Counted from the stretch's first letter, positions 33,560 through 45,069 are shown. The stretch is 64,000 bases of DNA from Tenrec ecaudatus (GCF_050624435.1 NC_134535.1:72474494-72538493); one strand, 5' to 3'. A program made the numbers and translations. The notes: generated from the letters alone by a model not told the origin.

Positions 33560-33734
33560 ATCACTCATCTGTCAGGTTGCTGCACTGTGGTGGCTTATGT
33601 GTTACTGTGATGCTGGAAACTATGCCACCAATATTTCTAATAACATTTGAAATGTCATATTTGAAATGAGGGTTACTCATGGTGGACATATTTTAGGAGA
33701 GCTGTCAGACCGAGGCAGACTAGGAATAAAAGTC
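33560..33734 (+). mobile_element. RTE 5' UTR fragment, sense
   Basis: 'catctgtcaggttgctgcac', 'gtggtggcttatgtgttact', 'gtgatgctggaaactatgcc', 'gggttactcatggtggaca' and 'gaggcagactaggaa' match the RTE 5' UTR. It stops where an L1 3' UTR begins. Confidence 0.75.
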
Positions 33735-34165
33735 TGGTGGGTGCAGATAGGAACTGGAAACACAGGGAATCCAGGACAGATGAACCCCTCAGGACCAGTG
33801 ATGAGAGTGGTGATACCTGGAGGGTGGAGGGAAGGTGGGGTAGAAAGGGGGAACTGATGACATATACCCTCCTCCCTGGGGGATGGACAACAGTGCAGTG
33901 GGTGAAGGGAGACGTAGGGCAGTATAAGATATGATAAAATAATAATGCTTTATAAATTATCAAGGGTTCATGAGAGAGTGGGGAATGGGGAGGGGGGGAA
34001 TTTGAAAAAACGAGGAGCTGATTCCAAGAGCCCAAGTGGAAAGCAAATGTTTTGAGAATGAGGAAGGCAAAGAATGTACAAATGTGCTTGAAACAATGGA
34101 CGTATGCATGGATTGCGATAAGAGTTGTATGAGCCCCCAATAAAATGATTTTAAAAATTATCCAA
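33735..34165 (+). mobile_element. L1 3' UTR, sense
   Basis: 'gcagataggaactggaaac', 'atccaggacagatgaacc', polypurine tract (33975-34010), 'ggattgcgataagagttg', 'gagcccccaataaaatg' and an A-rich tail. Confidence 0.85.
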
Positions 34166-34376
34166 TGAAAGTGCTGGGAATTAAACAGCATAGTCCAATG
34201 TGGTACTGGCAGATGAGTCCCCTCGGTTAAAAGTCACTCAAATTGCATGTGGCAGCAACAGTGGCCATATTCACATGAACAGCAGTGAAGAAGGAGCAGG
34301 GTTGGGAACTGTTGTCGTCTAGTGTAAATAAGGTTGTCATGCAACAGAGCGCACTTGATGGCAACTAACAACAAAC
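34166..34376 (+). mobile_element. RTE 3' end, sense
   Basis: 'aataaggttgtcatgcaaca' and 'gcgcacttgatggcaactaa' with a 'caacaaac' tail. With the 5' UTR at 33560 it could be one RTE with most of its ORF deleted and an L1 at the joint. Confidence 0.55.
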
Positions 34377-34599
34377 AGCTATAAGATTCATGCTATGTTA
34401 AGCCGTGGTCCTAGAGCTTGTATTGACAAGCAATACTCAGTTCCCCTAGTGGTAATGTTTGTCCCCTTCTTGTCAACCTGGTAAACCGCAGAGCTTTCCA
34501 AATGCAGCTCATATACCACCTGCCACAGATCGCTTTATTATTGTCTTGTTCTGTCACAGTCATTTACCATTGCAATCACTGTTCAGAATCTTTACTACT

Positions 34600-34725
34600 T
34601 ATTATTGAAACCATTCTTCAAGAGTGGGAAGCAGTTCATTCAGAGCCTATCTCACACAGCACAAAGCCTGGCAAAGGGTAGATGCTTAATAAATGTTTAG
34701 TGAATAAATGAGTGAAAGGACCCAA
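34600..34725 (+). mobile_element. L2/MIR-type 3' end
   Basis: 'cacaaagcctggcaaagggt' and 'gatgcttaataaatgtttag' then 'tgaataaatgag' follow the shared L2/MIR 3' core. Ancient mammalian repeat. Confidence 0.65.
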
Positions 34726-34729
34726 CCAA

Positions 34730-35350
34730 TCAAAATTTAGATCGGACCCCAAAACATGAATGTGGAAACTTGTACATTTACAGTGGAGTCCAATTATCTG
34801 CCAAGCTAGTGTTCAGTTCTAGAACCATTCATGTGTCTCAGTAATCATTGTCTAAAATTTGGGTTTGGAATAAGGTCTAGAAACAATGAAAATAAATAGA
34901 TCCAAAGTATGGAATTGAAACAAAGATTCTAAGTCTGAGACTTGATTTCCCAGAGAGACAATAAGATGCAATAAGATAAGTATAAATTTCAGATTGAGAG
35001 TGGTAGGGTAGGCCAAGGAGAATGAAGAGGAAAATGGTGAGCAAAAGTTACAAACCAGGTCCAAGTTCCAGGTGTCTGTGTAGTGCCCTATACAGGTGAT
35101 CAAAAACGTGATTTGGCTTGAAGGATAAACAATTCAGTCACTGAAAGCAAAATTGGGGTCTAGTCTTTATCTCTGGGACAAAGAGGGGGATACCTAGAAC
35201 TAAAGGCTGAGATCAACAAGGGTGTCTCAAGCTGCACGTAATTCACTTTTGCCTATTCTTCCTTGTGCTTGTGTTGCCAAGGATAAACCCCAGTCATAGA
35301 ATTTCAAGGACGAGCCACACCACACAGGTGAATGAGAGAGGTGTTTAATA
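34730..35350. other. No feature seen, about 620 bp
   Basis: An 83-codon minus frame at 34852-35103 is unsupported. The 'gatttcccagagagacaata' at 34945 faintly recalls the reversed LTR end but nothing more follows. Confidence 0.4.
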
Positions 35351-35354
35351 GTTA

Positions 35355-35512
35355 AGTCTCACTGCCTGGTGTAACCTCTCGACTCCACTACTTTCAGCTG
35401 TGACACGTTTGTCAATTAGCCTCTGTGAGCTGTAAAATGGGGCTGAAAATAGCACCTACTCCATAGAGCTATTGGGAAAACCAAGCAAGTTAATCCATGG
35501 GAAATACTTACT
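35355..35512 (+). mobile_element. MIR SINE
   Basis: 'caattagcctctgtgagctg', 'taaaatggggctgaaaatag' and 'cacctactccatagagct' match the MIR core in order. Confidence 0.75.
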
Positions 35513-36290
35513 GCAAGAGACTGGAAGTGACCAGGCAGGTTATTGCACCTTGAGAAAGATTTATGGTAGGATTTACGGTAGGATACAAGGATTTAATTTT
35601 TCATATGCTACCAAAATAAATGCTTTCTCTATTTTATCAAATAATTCTAATAATGTTCTTTTGAAGAAAAAATATTCCAATGGAAAATTCAACTATTTTG
35701 AAGAGAAACAGGAATATAGAGAATATTACTGATCTAAAATTTTACAGAAGCCATAGAAGTTGGTCTATTAGTTGATCTGTTAGTTCAGATAAAGATTGGT
35801 TGTAATTAAAAAATGAAAGCAGTTGCTTAAGTAATAGAATATTACTTACAGTCATTTGCTTCCCTTTTTTGTGTTTAACTCTTTCAGGGCAGTGTTTCGA
35901 TAGCCCTCGGGACCTCAGACTGCTTGCGACTTTTTGTCCCACCGTCCCTTGGGTGCCCTGTGGCGGTGCTCGGAGTTTAGGATAGAGCTCCAGCCATTGC
36001 ATATGCATCCCTCAGGGAAAGAGAAAAATTCACCTTCCCTTTAAGGATACATCCCAGAAATTGCACACAGCACTTCCCTTTTTTTGCAACGTGCCAAAAC
36101 ATAGGTTGTTTTTTTCCCCCCAAAAGTAGTTGCAGAGAACACTGGGAAATACATCTTTGTCATCTGGCTAGCTATATAAAATTGGAACTTTCATCATTGT
36201 AGAAGAGGGATCTTAAAGGCAAGTCATAGGACTCAGCTGCCCACTTCAGAGGAAGTAGCTGCCGAAAAATGTATGCCTACCCTTCTAAAC
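35513..36290. other. No gene seen, about 780 bp
   Basis: Near 36045-36180 'cccagaaattgcacacagca' and 'aacactgggaaatac' look like an ancient interspersed repeat I cannot name. Short direct repeat 'ggtaggatt(t)acggtaggat' at 35566-35585. Confidence 0.35.
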
Positions 36291-36292
36291 GG

Positions 36293-36486
36293 GAGCCCTG
36301 GTGATGTTGTGGTTACAAGCTGACCTGCGATCCGCAGAGTCAGCAGTTCAAAACCAGCAGCAGCTCCTCAGGAGAAAGACGGGGCTTTCCGCTCCCATAA
36401 ACCGTTACAGCCTCAGCAACCCACAGGGGAGTTGCTTGAAGCCAGCATTGACGCACTGGCACTGAGGGGCCACGTTGCAACGTCTA
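36293..36486 (+). mobile_element. AfroSINE, full length
   Basis: 'gggagccctggtgatgttg' head, 'gcagttcaaaaccagcagca' (B-box region), 'ggagaaagacggggctttcc', 'ctcagcaacccacagggg' and tail. Abuts the RTE 5' UTR. Confidence 0.9.
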
Positions 36487-37285
36487 AAGGTTGTCAGGTT
36501 CTGAAGGCCTAATGACTAGAAGCAGGACATTGCTGCCGAGCATTCTGGAGGACGTGCCCCTGGAGTCTGAAGGGACTCAAAATATAACTGAGGAGGAGCT
36601 GCTTTTTCAAAGCACAGTTGACATAAATGGACGAAAACCCATGGGAGGGGAGCCTTCAGGAGCTTCATTTGCTGATGAGGCACAGCCGTAAAAAATAAGA
36701 TACCAATGAACAGCTGTAAAAACCTAATAATTGGAACTTGGAATGTACGAAGTTTGAATCTAGGTAAAATGGAAGTCATCAACAGTGAAACAAAATATAT
36801 AAAAATCAATATCCTAGCGATTAGTAAGCTGAAACGGACTGCTATTGGCCATTTTGAATCTGGAAATCACATGGTTTCCTATGCTGGAATTGACACAATC
36901 ACGAGAAACCGTGTTACATTCATAGTCAAAAAGGACATTTCAAGATCTATTTTGAAGTACAATGCAGTCAGTGATAGGACTGTATCCATCTGTGTTCATG
37001 AAAATCCAATCAATAAAATTATTATTCAAATTTATGCACACACCACAAACTCTAGTGAAGAAATCAAAGAATTCTACCAATGTCTTCAGTAGAAGGCATT
37101 GATCAAATCTGCAATCAAGGTGCATTGATAATTATTGGCCCTTGGAATGCAAAGTTGGAAAGAAACAGGACCAGCAGTTGGAAAATAAGATCTTTGTGCC
37201 CAAACAAAGCTGGAGATTGCATCATAGAATTTGCAAGCCCACCGACTTGTCCACAGAAGAACAACTACTAAATATTTCCAACAAA
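36487..37285 (+). mobile_element. RTE LINE, 5' UTR and endonuclease
   Basis: 5' UTR text ('ggagtctgaagggactcaa', 'tcatttgctgatgaggcac') runs into the endonuclease ORF. The element ends near 37285, before the reverse transcriptase, so it lacks both RT and 3' end. Confidence 0.85.
36706..37092 (+). pseudogene. RTE AP-type endonuclease, inactive
   Basis: A 128-codon frame starting after the 5' UTR. It keeps motif I 'GTWNVRSLN' and 'IQIYAHTT'. The catalytic glutamate motif (normally I-S-E-x-K-W) reads 'ISKLKRT', losing both Glu and Trp. The frame stops at 37090, while homology continues out of frame to about 37285, where the 'GDWNA' motif reads 'GPWNA', losing the active-site Asp. The family nicks target DNA for target-primed reverse transcription. 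This copy cannot, by loss of catalytic residues and truncation. Strong call for the family. Confidence 0.85.
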
Positions 37286-37289
37286 GATC

Positions 37290-38683
37290 TCAGGACAAAA
37301 GGCAATAAGGCACTGGCTTTCTGTAGCGCACCGAGTCAGGTCAAAAAAAACACAAGTCTTGGTTTTCCACGCAGCTTCCAGATGGGTCAAATAATACCCA
37401 TTGTCTTGGGACAGCCTTTGAGAAGTGCTAATCCCATTCGTCCCCCTCTGCTCCGCTAAGCTGCTCGTTTATGACGTGCTTGCAAGCTGGTTGGTTTTTA
37501 AAACTAGCTAGCACAGAGCTGGGGTTGGGGGAGGAGCCCCCTCCCCCAGCTGTCCCAGCTCCTACAGTGATTCAGCCATTGTTCTTGACCAAATATTTTT
37601 TCTGGTGTTGTAGGTCTTTGCCTAGTTTTAAAACCCTAAAAGGAAGATTCATTTGGACTCTCTCCTTCCATGTTCTTGTTGCTGTTTTTAAGGATGGCGT
37701 ATTTGGACATCTTTGTGCCAGCATCTCCTCTAGTCCCAATGTTGAGAAGACTGTTTTCTTTGTCTTCTTGGAAGATTTTTTGATAGAAACAAGTCATAGT
37801 CATTAGAACATATTAGCATACCCAAACAAATTTTAGGCCTTGATTTTGCATTTGCTTGTTTGTTCTTAAGAAAACTATTTGTTAAAATTAAAAACTTAAA
37901 AATAAAAAAGCATTTGGCATGTTAATAGAATTCTAATGAGTATACAAACTTTTAGATATTTTGGTCCACATGGGTCTTCAAATAATGAATTGGTCTTAAC
38001 AACCATTAGTCTAAGAAAAAAATAATTTTTGGAGGAACACCCACCACTGTTAATCTTACGATTATCATTCCTAATAGTAGCAACTATATATTAAGCTCCT
38101 CAGATATAAAATTCGAACTTGGATAAAACTTTTTATAATTTAATGCAACAAATTCTATTAAATGACTAATCATTAGAGTCATCAATTACTAGTATATAAA
38201 AATATGCTATTTATGCCTACAGATAAGTCAACAAAGAAAGGCATCTTTATGTAAATATATTGTTATATATGTGAAGGTAAATAAAATTTGCCTCAGGGCA
38301 AATATATATTGCCTCAGGGGCTTTAGTTCATATAAAATGGATTTATTTCAAATGAAACATGTTTAAACATGTCTGAGTGGTGACTTCAGACAAGTTCCCT
38401 TAATTATATACTTGTCTTCATTTCATTAAGGTGTCTTAAAAAAAAATCTAGTCCAAACAGGGACTTCTGAGAGAATCTAATGGGCCTGTTAAATTCAATG
38501 CAGAGGGGCTATGGGGACTGGTTTTTGTTGTTGTTTGTTAGTTTTAATTCCCGGGAGTTCATCTTGGTAGGACACAGGACAATCATGGTAAGTAATTATA
38601 AAGAAGCTTTAGGAAGAGTGAAAACTTCATTGGCGAGAAAAAAAGAAGCCAGGAAAGTTTTTCCAAAGAGCATTTTCCCATTA
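37290..38683. other. Unique region, about 1.4 kb
   Basis: No repeat recognised. It includes a GC-richer patch with a hairpin at 37517-37551 and a 111-codon frame at 37471-37806 without splice or family support. The rest is AT-rich. Confidence 0.45.
37517..37551. repeat. G/C-rich inverted repeat (hairpin)
   Basis: 'agctgggg...ccccagct' gives an 8-bp stem, continuing after two mismatches with five more G-C pairs, and a loop of about 5-9 bases. Confidence 0.75.
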
Positions 38684-38684
38684 G

Positions 38685-39038
38685 AACAATGCACCTGGTG
38701 GAACCGATTACAAGGATCTACATGTTACCTCCTCCCTGGGGGATGGACAACAGAGAAGTGGGTGAAGGGAGATGTCGGACAGGGCAAGATATGACAAAAT
38801 AATAATCTATAAATTATCAAGGACTCATGAGGGAGGGGGTAGGGGGGAGGGAGGGGAAAAAAGAGCACTTGATGCAAAGGGCTTAAGTGGAGAGCAAATG
38901 CTTTGAAAATGATTAGGGTAAAGAATGTACAGATGTGCTTTATACAATTGATGTATGTATATGTATGGATTGTGATAAGAGTTGTATGAACCCCTAATAA
39001 AATGTTAAAAAACAAAAACAAAAAACAATGCACCTGGT
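38685..39038 (+). mobile_element. L1 3' end with perfect 15-bp duplication
   Basis: Element 38700-39023 carries the polypurine tract (38828-38862), 'ggattgtgataagagttg', 'cccctaataaaatg' and a poly-A. Both sides carry AACAATGCACCTGGT (38685-38699 and 39024-39038). Severe 5' truncation, poly-A and a 15-bp duplication are hallmarks of L1 target-primed integration. Youngest clearly datable L1 here. Confidence 0.93.
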
Positions 39039-39039
39039 C

Positions 39040-41095
39040 ATTTTTCAAGGGTAGCAAGGGCTGTCCTATGAGGATTTTATTAAAAACCATTTGCTCACCC
39101 ACTCGACTGCCCTTTAGACTTCTTTTTGTTCTCCAAACTCAAGAACATTTAAAAGGAACACAATTGGAGTCGTTTAGGGATGAATGCCAAAACAGACACC
39201 AACATTGCCATTTTGAGTTTTTATGGTATAAACGAAAGAGCCCAGAATTCTTTAGGGAAGGGCTCGAGAGATGGAAGCATTGTCAACAGAGTGGGTAGAC
39301 TTCGAGAAAGGACATGTTGAGAAACAATAGTTTCATAGCTTGATATTTTTGTTTAATAAAGGTTTCCATGATATTTCTTTTCTGGCTACAAATATTGTTG
39401 AGAAACAAATACCTCCAAGACCTTGGACTGCTTCCGTGGAGGGGACCCCAGACCCGCACTGTCTCCCAGTCCTTGGGGCTGTATGTTCCTGTAGTGTCTG
39501 GAAGCTGGAGGCTGGGACATGGCCCTGAGCCCATGGTTTCAACGATGTCGTAGCAAGCCTTTGTACTTAATCTTGTGTGTGAGGGGGTGGGTGGGGACGG
39601 AGGGGGGTGGAACAAGTCTTAGTTAATAGGAACAATTTTCTCTATTATAGCTTTTATTTCATTCTATTGTTTATATCAAACACATAATATTGACAATGAC
39701 AAAAGAAGTGTAACCATTCAATTGATGTTTTTTTTACTATTTTTATGTCTTCCCATGTTTTCTTCTTTCCTTAATAAATACAAATAGCACAAATTCTTCT
39801 AATATATCCATAACTTCATAATGTGGGATAAGAAAAACAGTATTTAAACCAAACATAAACAAGAGAGCATTTACTGATCCCCTTAATATGCAAACTATCA
39901 GATGCCTATTAATGTGGGGGATTCTTTCCACGGCAGTTGTGCGTGTGTTGGCAGGAACACAGTCCAAATGCTCACCCTTTTCCTGCTTCTTGTCATGTTG
40001 GTTTCAGACTACTGCTATTGGACCCAGCTGACATATTTCTCACGATGGGTGGGCCTGGAGAGTTTTTCTCCTCCGTCTCCTTCTTAATCCCATTCCCCCA
40101 CTGGAGGTAAGCATCTTTATGACTATCCCAGCAAAAATCTATTTGCCTCCTGCTTTCTATTGTTAAATGAATATCTGGCCCACAAAAATAAATGCAATGA
40201 ATCTAGCTTTATAGCTAGAGAAATTTTCTCCATTTCAACGAGAGATCCAATGAGTGTACTTACTTTAATCTTTCCACAAACCATTTTAAGCAATATTAGA
40301 ACAGACTACTCCTTGTGTTCTGTTCCAAACTATAAAGGGGCAATCCTCCAAGATGTCAGTGCTGCTCTGGATGACTTAGGTTCCTTGGGGCCTTACGGCT
40401 GGTTGAACAAAACACTGTATACGGTTTCTGTGAGTCAGAAGCAGCTCAGTGGCTTGGCTGTGGTTTGGGTTATGGTTTGGTATCTGCCAGAAGAAAACAG
40501 ATTTCCAGACAAAATGGAAATGTATTCTATTAGCCAAATAAATTAATTTGTTGAATACATCCCCTAAATATATTGAAGTTTAATATAAAGTATAGGCATC
40601 ATTTTTGTGTACTCCAAATACATACACATACATATGCAACTGTCACCCCACTAGCTTTATGTCTACACTGTCTTGGGTGTGTCAGCAAATAGTATTTTTA
40701 AAAGTCCATCTTCATATGGCACAACTCACAGCAGACCCCGATAAACATTTACAAAATGACTTTTCCCTCTTAGGCACACAGCTGAATCATAGTTCTAGAT
40801 TTACCTTGATAATAGAAGGTGGTCATTTCCAAATTCTGGATGATGGGATAGACAAAAAAGCCATATATTACATTTTCAGGCCTGCATATTAAAATACTTA
40901 ATATATAATTTTTGTGCTCCTTCCCTATATTCTTGGTAAACAGAGAAAACTTTATAGACCCAGAGAAGGGTATTGCTCAAGGGGAAAGGAAGTTGAGGTC
41001 CTGAATGACTGAATGGAAGGCGTGTGATGCGTTCTAAAACTCGTCCTTATTGAGATGTGATTGCACAAGGAATTTTTATTTTATTAAATCACTGA
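39040..41095. other. No gene seen, about 2.05 kb
   Basis: Frames at 39283-39615 (opposite strands overlapping), 39743-39967 and 40160-40546 are unsupported. Bases 40430-40475 ('gtgagtcagaagcagctcag') resemble a SINE tail. Confidence 0.45.
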
Positions 41096-41101
41096 GATGT
41101 G

Positions 41102-41586
41102 TGTGTTAGCCTGGGTAGACTAGAGAAACAAATCCATGGACACACATATGTGTATAAGAAAGAGACTTATATACAAGAACAACTGAACATTGAGGAAACA
41201 TCCCAGCCCAGTCTAGATCAGGTCCATAAGTCCAATATTAGCCAATCTGTCTGATAAAAATCTATAAAGTCCTCTTCAGACTCACGAAAAACATGCAATG
41301 ATGTCGAATATAGACGATCACAGGCGAGTGGGTAGAAAGTCTTTGGATCCAGTGGCATTAGAAATATCTCAGCACTAGCAGGGGACTCTGCATCAGGGTG
41401 GGTCCATGTGTCTTGTCAGCTGCTATGTCTCCCAGGGTGTGAGCAGAGAGTGTCCCCCCTCCAAGGATTCTCAGGAGAAAGCTGTGCCCACACAAAGGTT
41501 TCATTGGCTATGATATGATTGACAAGCTAGACTCCATCCCTATACTCTTAGTCCTCAAATTGACAAATGATTATATATCTACCACA
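41102..41586 (-). mobile_element. Solo LTR, reverse, with 5-bp duplication
   Basis: Starts TGTGTTAGCCTGGG, ends TATATCTACCACA, flanked by ATGTG at 41097-41101 and 41587-41591. 485 bp. A clean member of the LTR family, with no viral genes attached. Confidence 0.9.
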
Positions 41587-41722
41587 ATGTGGGAGCTATT
41601 TGTTAAAGTAGGCTATTCTTAATGATAAACAGTCTATTTAACATAAAATGTTGGCTGTACAGTCTGATGTTATTAGTGCCACTGAATTGTACACAGGAAA
41701 ATGATGAATTGACTAACATTTT

Positions 41723-41742
41723 ACACACACGCGCGCGCGCAC
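41723..41742. repeat. Alternating purine-pyrimidine tract
   Basis: Short (AC)n running into (GC)n, about 20 bases; Z-DNA-prone composition. Confidence 0.85.
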
Positions 41743-41867
41743 GGGGGTTTCTAAAAGATCGTGGACAAATGGAACAAAAAGATAATGACATTTTCCTACA
41801 AACTTAAAAAAATTAATTGTTTGATTGACATATGATTCACATGCACTCACAAGATTTTAAAAGCCCC

Positions 41868-42072
41868 TAATATACCCTGAATGGCACAAAGAGTTTGCAA
41901 GTGACTACTATTAGCCTGAAGGTCCTTGGCTCAAACAGCCCTGTCTCACTACAGAGGAGAAGTCAGGTGATTACAGCTAAGAGAAACCCATCAAGCCATT
42001 CCACTTGGTAACACATAAAGCTGCCATGAGTCAAACTTCACTTGATAGCAGTGAGGTGGTTTTTGTGTGTTT
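41868..42072 (+). mobile_element. AfroSINE, decayed
   Basis: 'aatggcacaaagagtttgca', 'gtccttggctcaaacagc', 'aaagctgccatgagtcaaac' and 'cttgatagcagtgagg' retain family order. Confidence 0.7.
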
Positions 42073-42137
42073 TTGAATTGGTGTTTCTCTTTTTCTTTTA
42101 TAATTTTTTGCAATAAAAGAATGTGAAATAACTGTTT

Positions 42138-42636
42138 TGTGTTACTCTGGGTAGACTATAGAAACAAATTCACAGAGACACTCATATGTATATAAAAAGA
42201 ACTGTATATAAAGAGTAACTGTATATTAAGAAAACATCCCAGCCCAGCCCAGATCAAGTCCATAAGTCCAATATTAGCCCCTATGTCCAGTACCAGTTTG
42301 TAAATTCCTCTTCACGCAACACATTCGATGACACCGAATGCAGGAAGATCACAGGCCAGTGGATGGAAAGTCTTGTGGATCCAGTGACAGTGGAAGCATC
42401 TCAGTGCTGGCAGGGGTGTCCACGTGGCTCCTTCAGCTCCAGGGCTCTAGCTTAGCTCCATGTGTCTTCTCAACAGGCATGTTTTCCAGGGACTGAGTAT
42501 GGTTCCCGTCTCCAGTGAGCTATTTATCTCCGTACCTCCAAATGAGGTCATCAAGTGGCCAACTAATTGACAGGCTAAAGTCCACCCCTTCACTCTTAAG
42601 TCTCAAACTGACAACAGATTATGTAACTATCACAAT
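42138..42636 (-). mobile_element. Solo LTR, reverse
   Basis: Starts 'tgtgttactctgggtag', ends 'atgtaactatcaca'. Flanks share 'ctgttt' (42132-42137 and 42637-42642), giving a possible 6-base match; exact ends are uncertain by two bases. Confidence 0.8.
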
Positions 42637-42639
42637 CTG

Positions 42640-43450
42640 TTTAATTTGACAATCTAGAATAAATTCATTGCCGAGATCATTTGACAGCTAAACAACTGAC
42701 TAGTCAATCAAATATTCACAAATCAATGTGCTGTTTGTACATAACATTTACAAACACAGTCATATTCGCTTCTCTGTGGGAGATGAATGTAAAACAAAGA
42801 GTCTTTAGATTGATGCATAAATGAGGTATTAAGCATGGCTGACAGTATGGGCTTCTGTTTGTGTGAGGGACAACTACATCTCATCATAGTAGCTATCACC
42901 CAGCACAGGCCTGGCAACTGGCTTTCCAAGACTTTCAAGGATGCAGAATAATTGGACAACAAAAATGAAGATTTAGTTGACAAGTGTATCCAAGAAAATG
43001 AACTGATTGGAATTTCTATGAACCCAAATGAATATTGATTTTGACAACAAAGTTAAGCAAAAGAAAAGCAAAAAAGATAACGGACTTACTTGCTAGAACT
43101 ATGAATTGAAAATTTCTTGATAGACATTGGGACTTGGGTTTATAATGAAACACGCCTTATCCAACCTCTAAAATATGCTTGAGTGCTAAGAAGTGTAAAA
43201 GCCAGGATGTTAAGCCTTCTGATATGAAGTCAAAGTCTGGTCATGCAGAAAACAGAGCAAACTTTATTGTTACCAGTTAGTATTTTCATTATCATAAAGG
43301 AAAAGTATGAACAATTTAATTGTAATAATGAGCTTAGAAAGTTTGAGTTGCTGAACATTATAGCTGGAAATCACTATGCAAATGAACATGGAGAGAAATT
43401 AAGTCAACACTAGGTCATCATTGAAAAGCCAATAGTTATACATTAAGTGC
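42640..43450. other. No feature seen, about 810 bp
   Basis: An 86-codon minus frame at 42723-42983 has no support. Confidence 0.4.
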
Positions 43451-43451
43451 A

Positions 43452-43474
43452 CACACGCCCACACACACACACAC
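43452..43474. repeat. (CA)n microsatellite
   Basis: Short CA run with one 'cgcc' interruption at its left. Confidence 0.85.
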
Positions 43475-43485
43475 AATTACTAAGG

Positions 43486-43668
43486 GTCTCTGGAAGCAAG
43501 GCCTGATGGGGTGCAGTCAGCTATTAACCAAAAGGCCACCCACGAGGCACTCCGTGGGGGAAAGAAGCAATCTACTGAAAGGTGTAGAGCCTTGGAAGGT
43601 CTACCCCGCCCCACAGGCCCGCTAATAGGCAGAATCAACTTGAAAGACTCACAGCGACTAGCCATTGT
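43486..43668 (+). mobile_element. AfroSINE, decayed
   Basis: 'aaccaaaaggccacccacga', 'ggcactccgtgggggaaag' and 'aggcagaatcaacttgaaag' correspond to head, middle and tail. Confidence 0.65.
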
Positions 43669-43669
43669 G

Positions 43670-45065
43670 CTTGAGGATGAAAACAGAAGTGCAAGCATCA
43701 CTCGTGTAAGTAACCATAGTGAAACACAGGCAGGGGACATCGAAACATAGCCCCTTAAAAATGAAAGAAGACACAGGAATGTAGTACCTACAGGTGATTA
43801 GACTCTAGTTTAAAATATGTGATTCTGCAATACATGCTATCGTCCAAAGATAACATATGGAAAGAACAGTTGTTACACGTGGTTCCTTGATCTTAAGGAA
43901 GACTAAGAAATCTGTCTAGAAGGCGATAACTCGATAAGCCTTGTAGACAGACGCCTGTTTCATGTTATGTACCATGTAATTAGAGATGGCTCTGAAGACC
44001 CTGAGATTGATGCACTTAGTTAACTCGTTAAAAAGGTCAATTTGGTTAGAGAAGTGAAGGTTCTGTTTCTTAGTGATTTCACGCTGTCACCAAAACGAGG
44101 CACGCTTTGGCCTGAAACTCAGCTCCGGTTCTCTCTGAGATCCCCATTGCCTGAAGATGAGGCATCTTAAAAATAGGGTAGTAGGAAAAACTAGACAAAG
44201 ATGCTTCAAAAACCACACTTTTCACTGAGCTCACAGGCAGTTGGTGTTTTTCAGAGACAAGGGATCTTTAAAGACATTGTGGAAAAATTCCATCCTTCTG
44301 ATTTTATTTTTTCACAGAAATTTGAATCTCCTTCATATAGATAAAGTATGCCTATATAACTAGTTAGTTTGTTGACCTAAATAACTAAGATACACTCATT
44401 TAGAGAAGTAGGGAAACATCAAACAAAACTCTTACAACACATGCTTTTAATAAGCCCATCCATTTTGAAGAAATCAGAATACCAAGCTTTCATATTACAA
44501 AATAAGGTAAAATTTAGAGGCAACATGCCAGGCCAGCAAAGTGCAGCTCTCTGCCGCATGCTGCTCTTCCAATAGGTACATGCAGCTCTGAAGGAATATT
44601 GAAAATGAAAATAACCTACCATGGTTTCATTTGTAAGATTTTTATTACTATTCAGATAGGGTGGTTTCATTTATTTTTTTAAATATTTTTATGGCTCTCA
44701 AGTAATTTAAAATTTTTTGTGATGCACATGATTGGCTCTTCTATCTCAAAAGTATGCCGAACCGTGGGCTAAGTAATTCAAAAGATTGTGGATTATCTAA
44801 GAAGTTCAGCATAAGTGTTTTGAAGCCATCCAAATAAGTAATGTAATGACATTATTCTTATATGATTTTTCAAAAAATGAGGCATTCCTTGGGTGATATC
44901 TTCATAGAAAATATTGTTATGATAATTTATACTTGAAATTAGTTGCGGAGAGATTACTTTTTGTTTTTTACATTCCTCTTTTAAAAAGGAACTTTTGGGG
45001 ATATATATATATATGCAATTATTTATATATGTGTATATTTGCGCCGCTACTTAAATCTCACCTCA
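43670..45065. other. No feature seen, about 1.4 kb
   Basis: Unique AT-rich sequence; the minus frame at 44419-44670 is unsupported. Confidence 0.45.
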
Positions 45066-45069
45066 GTAC

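Noticed and set aside
33210..33650. 146-codon plus frame
   Set aside because: It crosses the 71-bp tandem duplication and the RTE 5' UTR; the repeated peptide is the consequence of the DNA duplication.
37471..37806. 111-codon plus frame in a GC-richer patch
   Set aside because: No upstream acceptor or start context, no recognised motif, and the hairpin lies inside it.
39283..39615. Overlapping frames on both strands
   Set aside because: Mutual shadows in a GC-richer spot; no splice context or family resemblance.
40160..40546. 128-codon plus frame
   Set aside because: Its 3' third looks like a decayed SINE tail; no other support.
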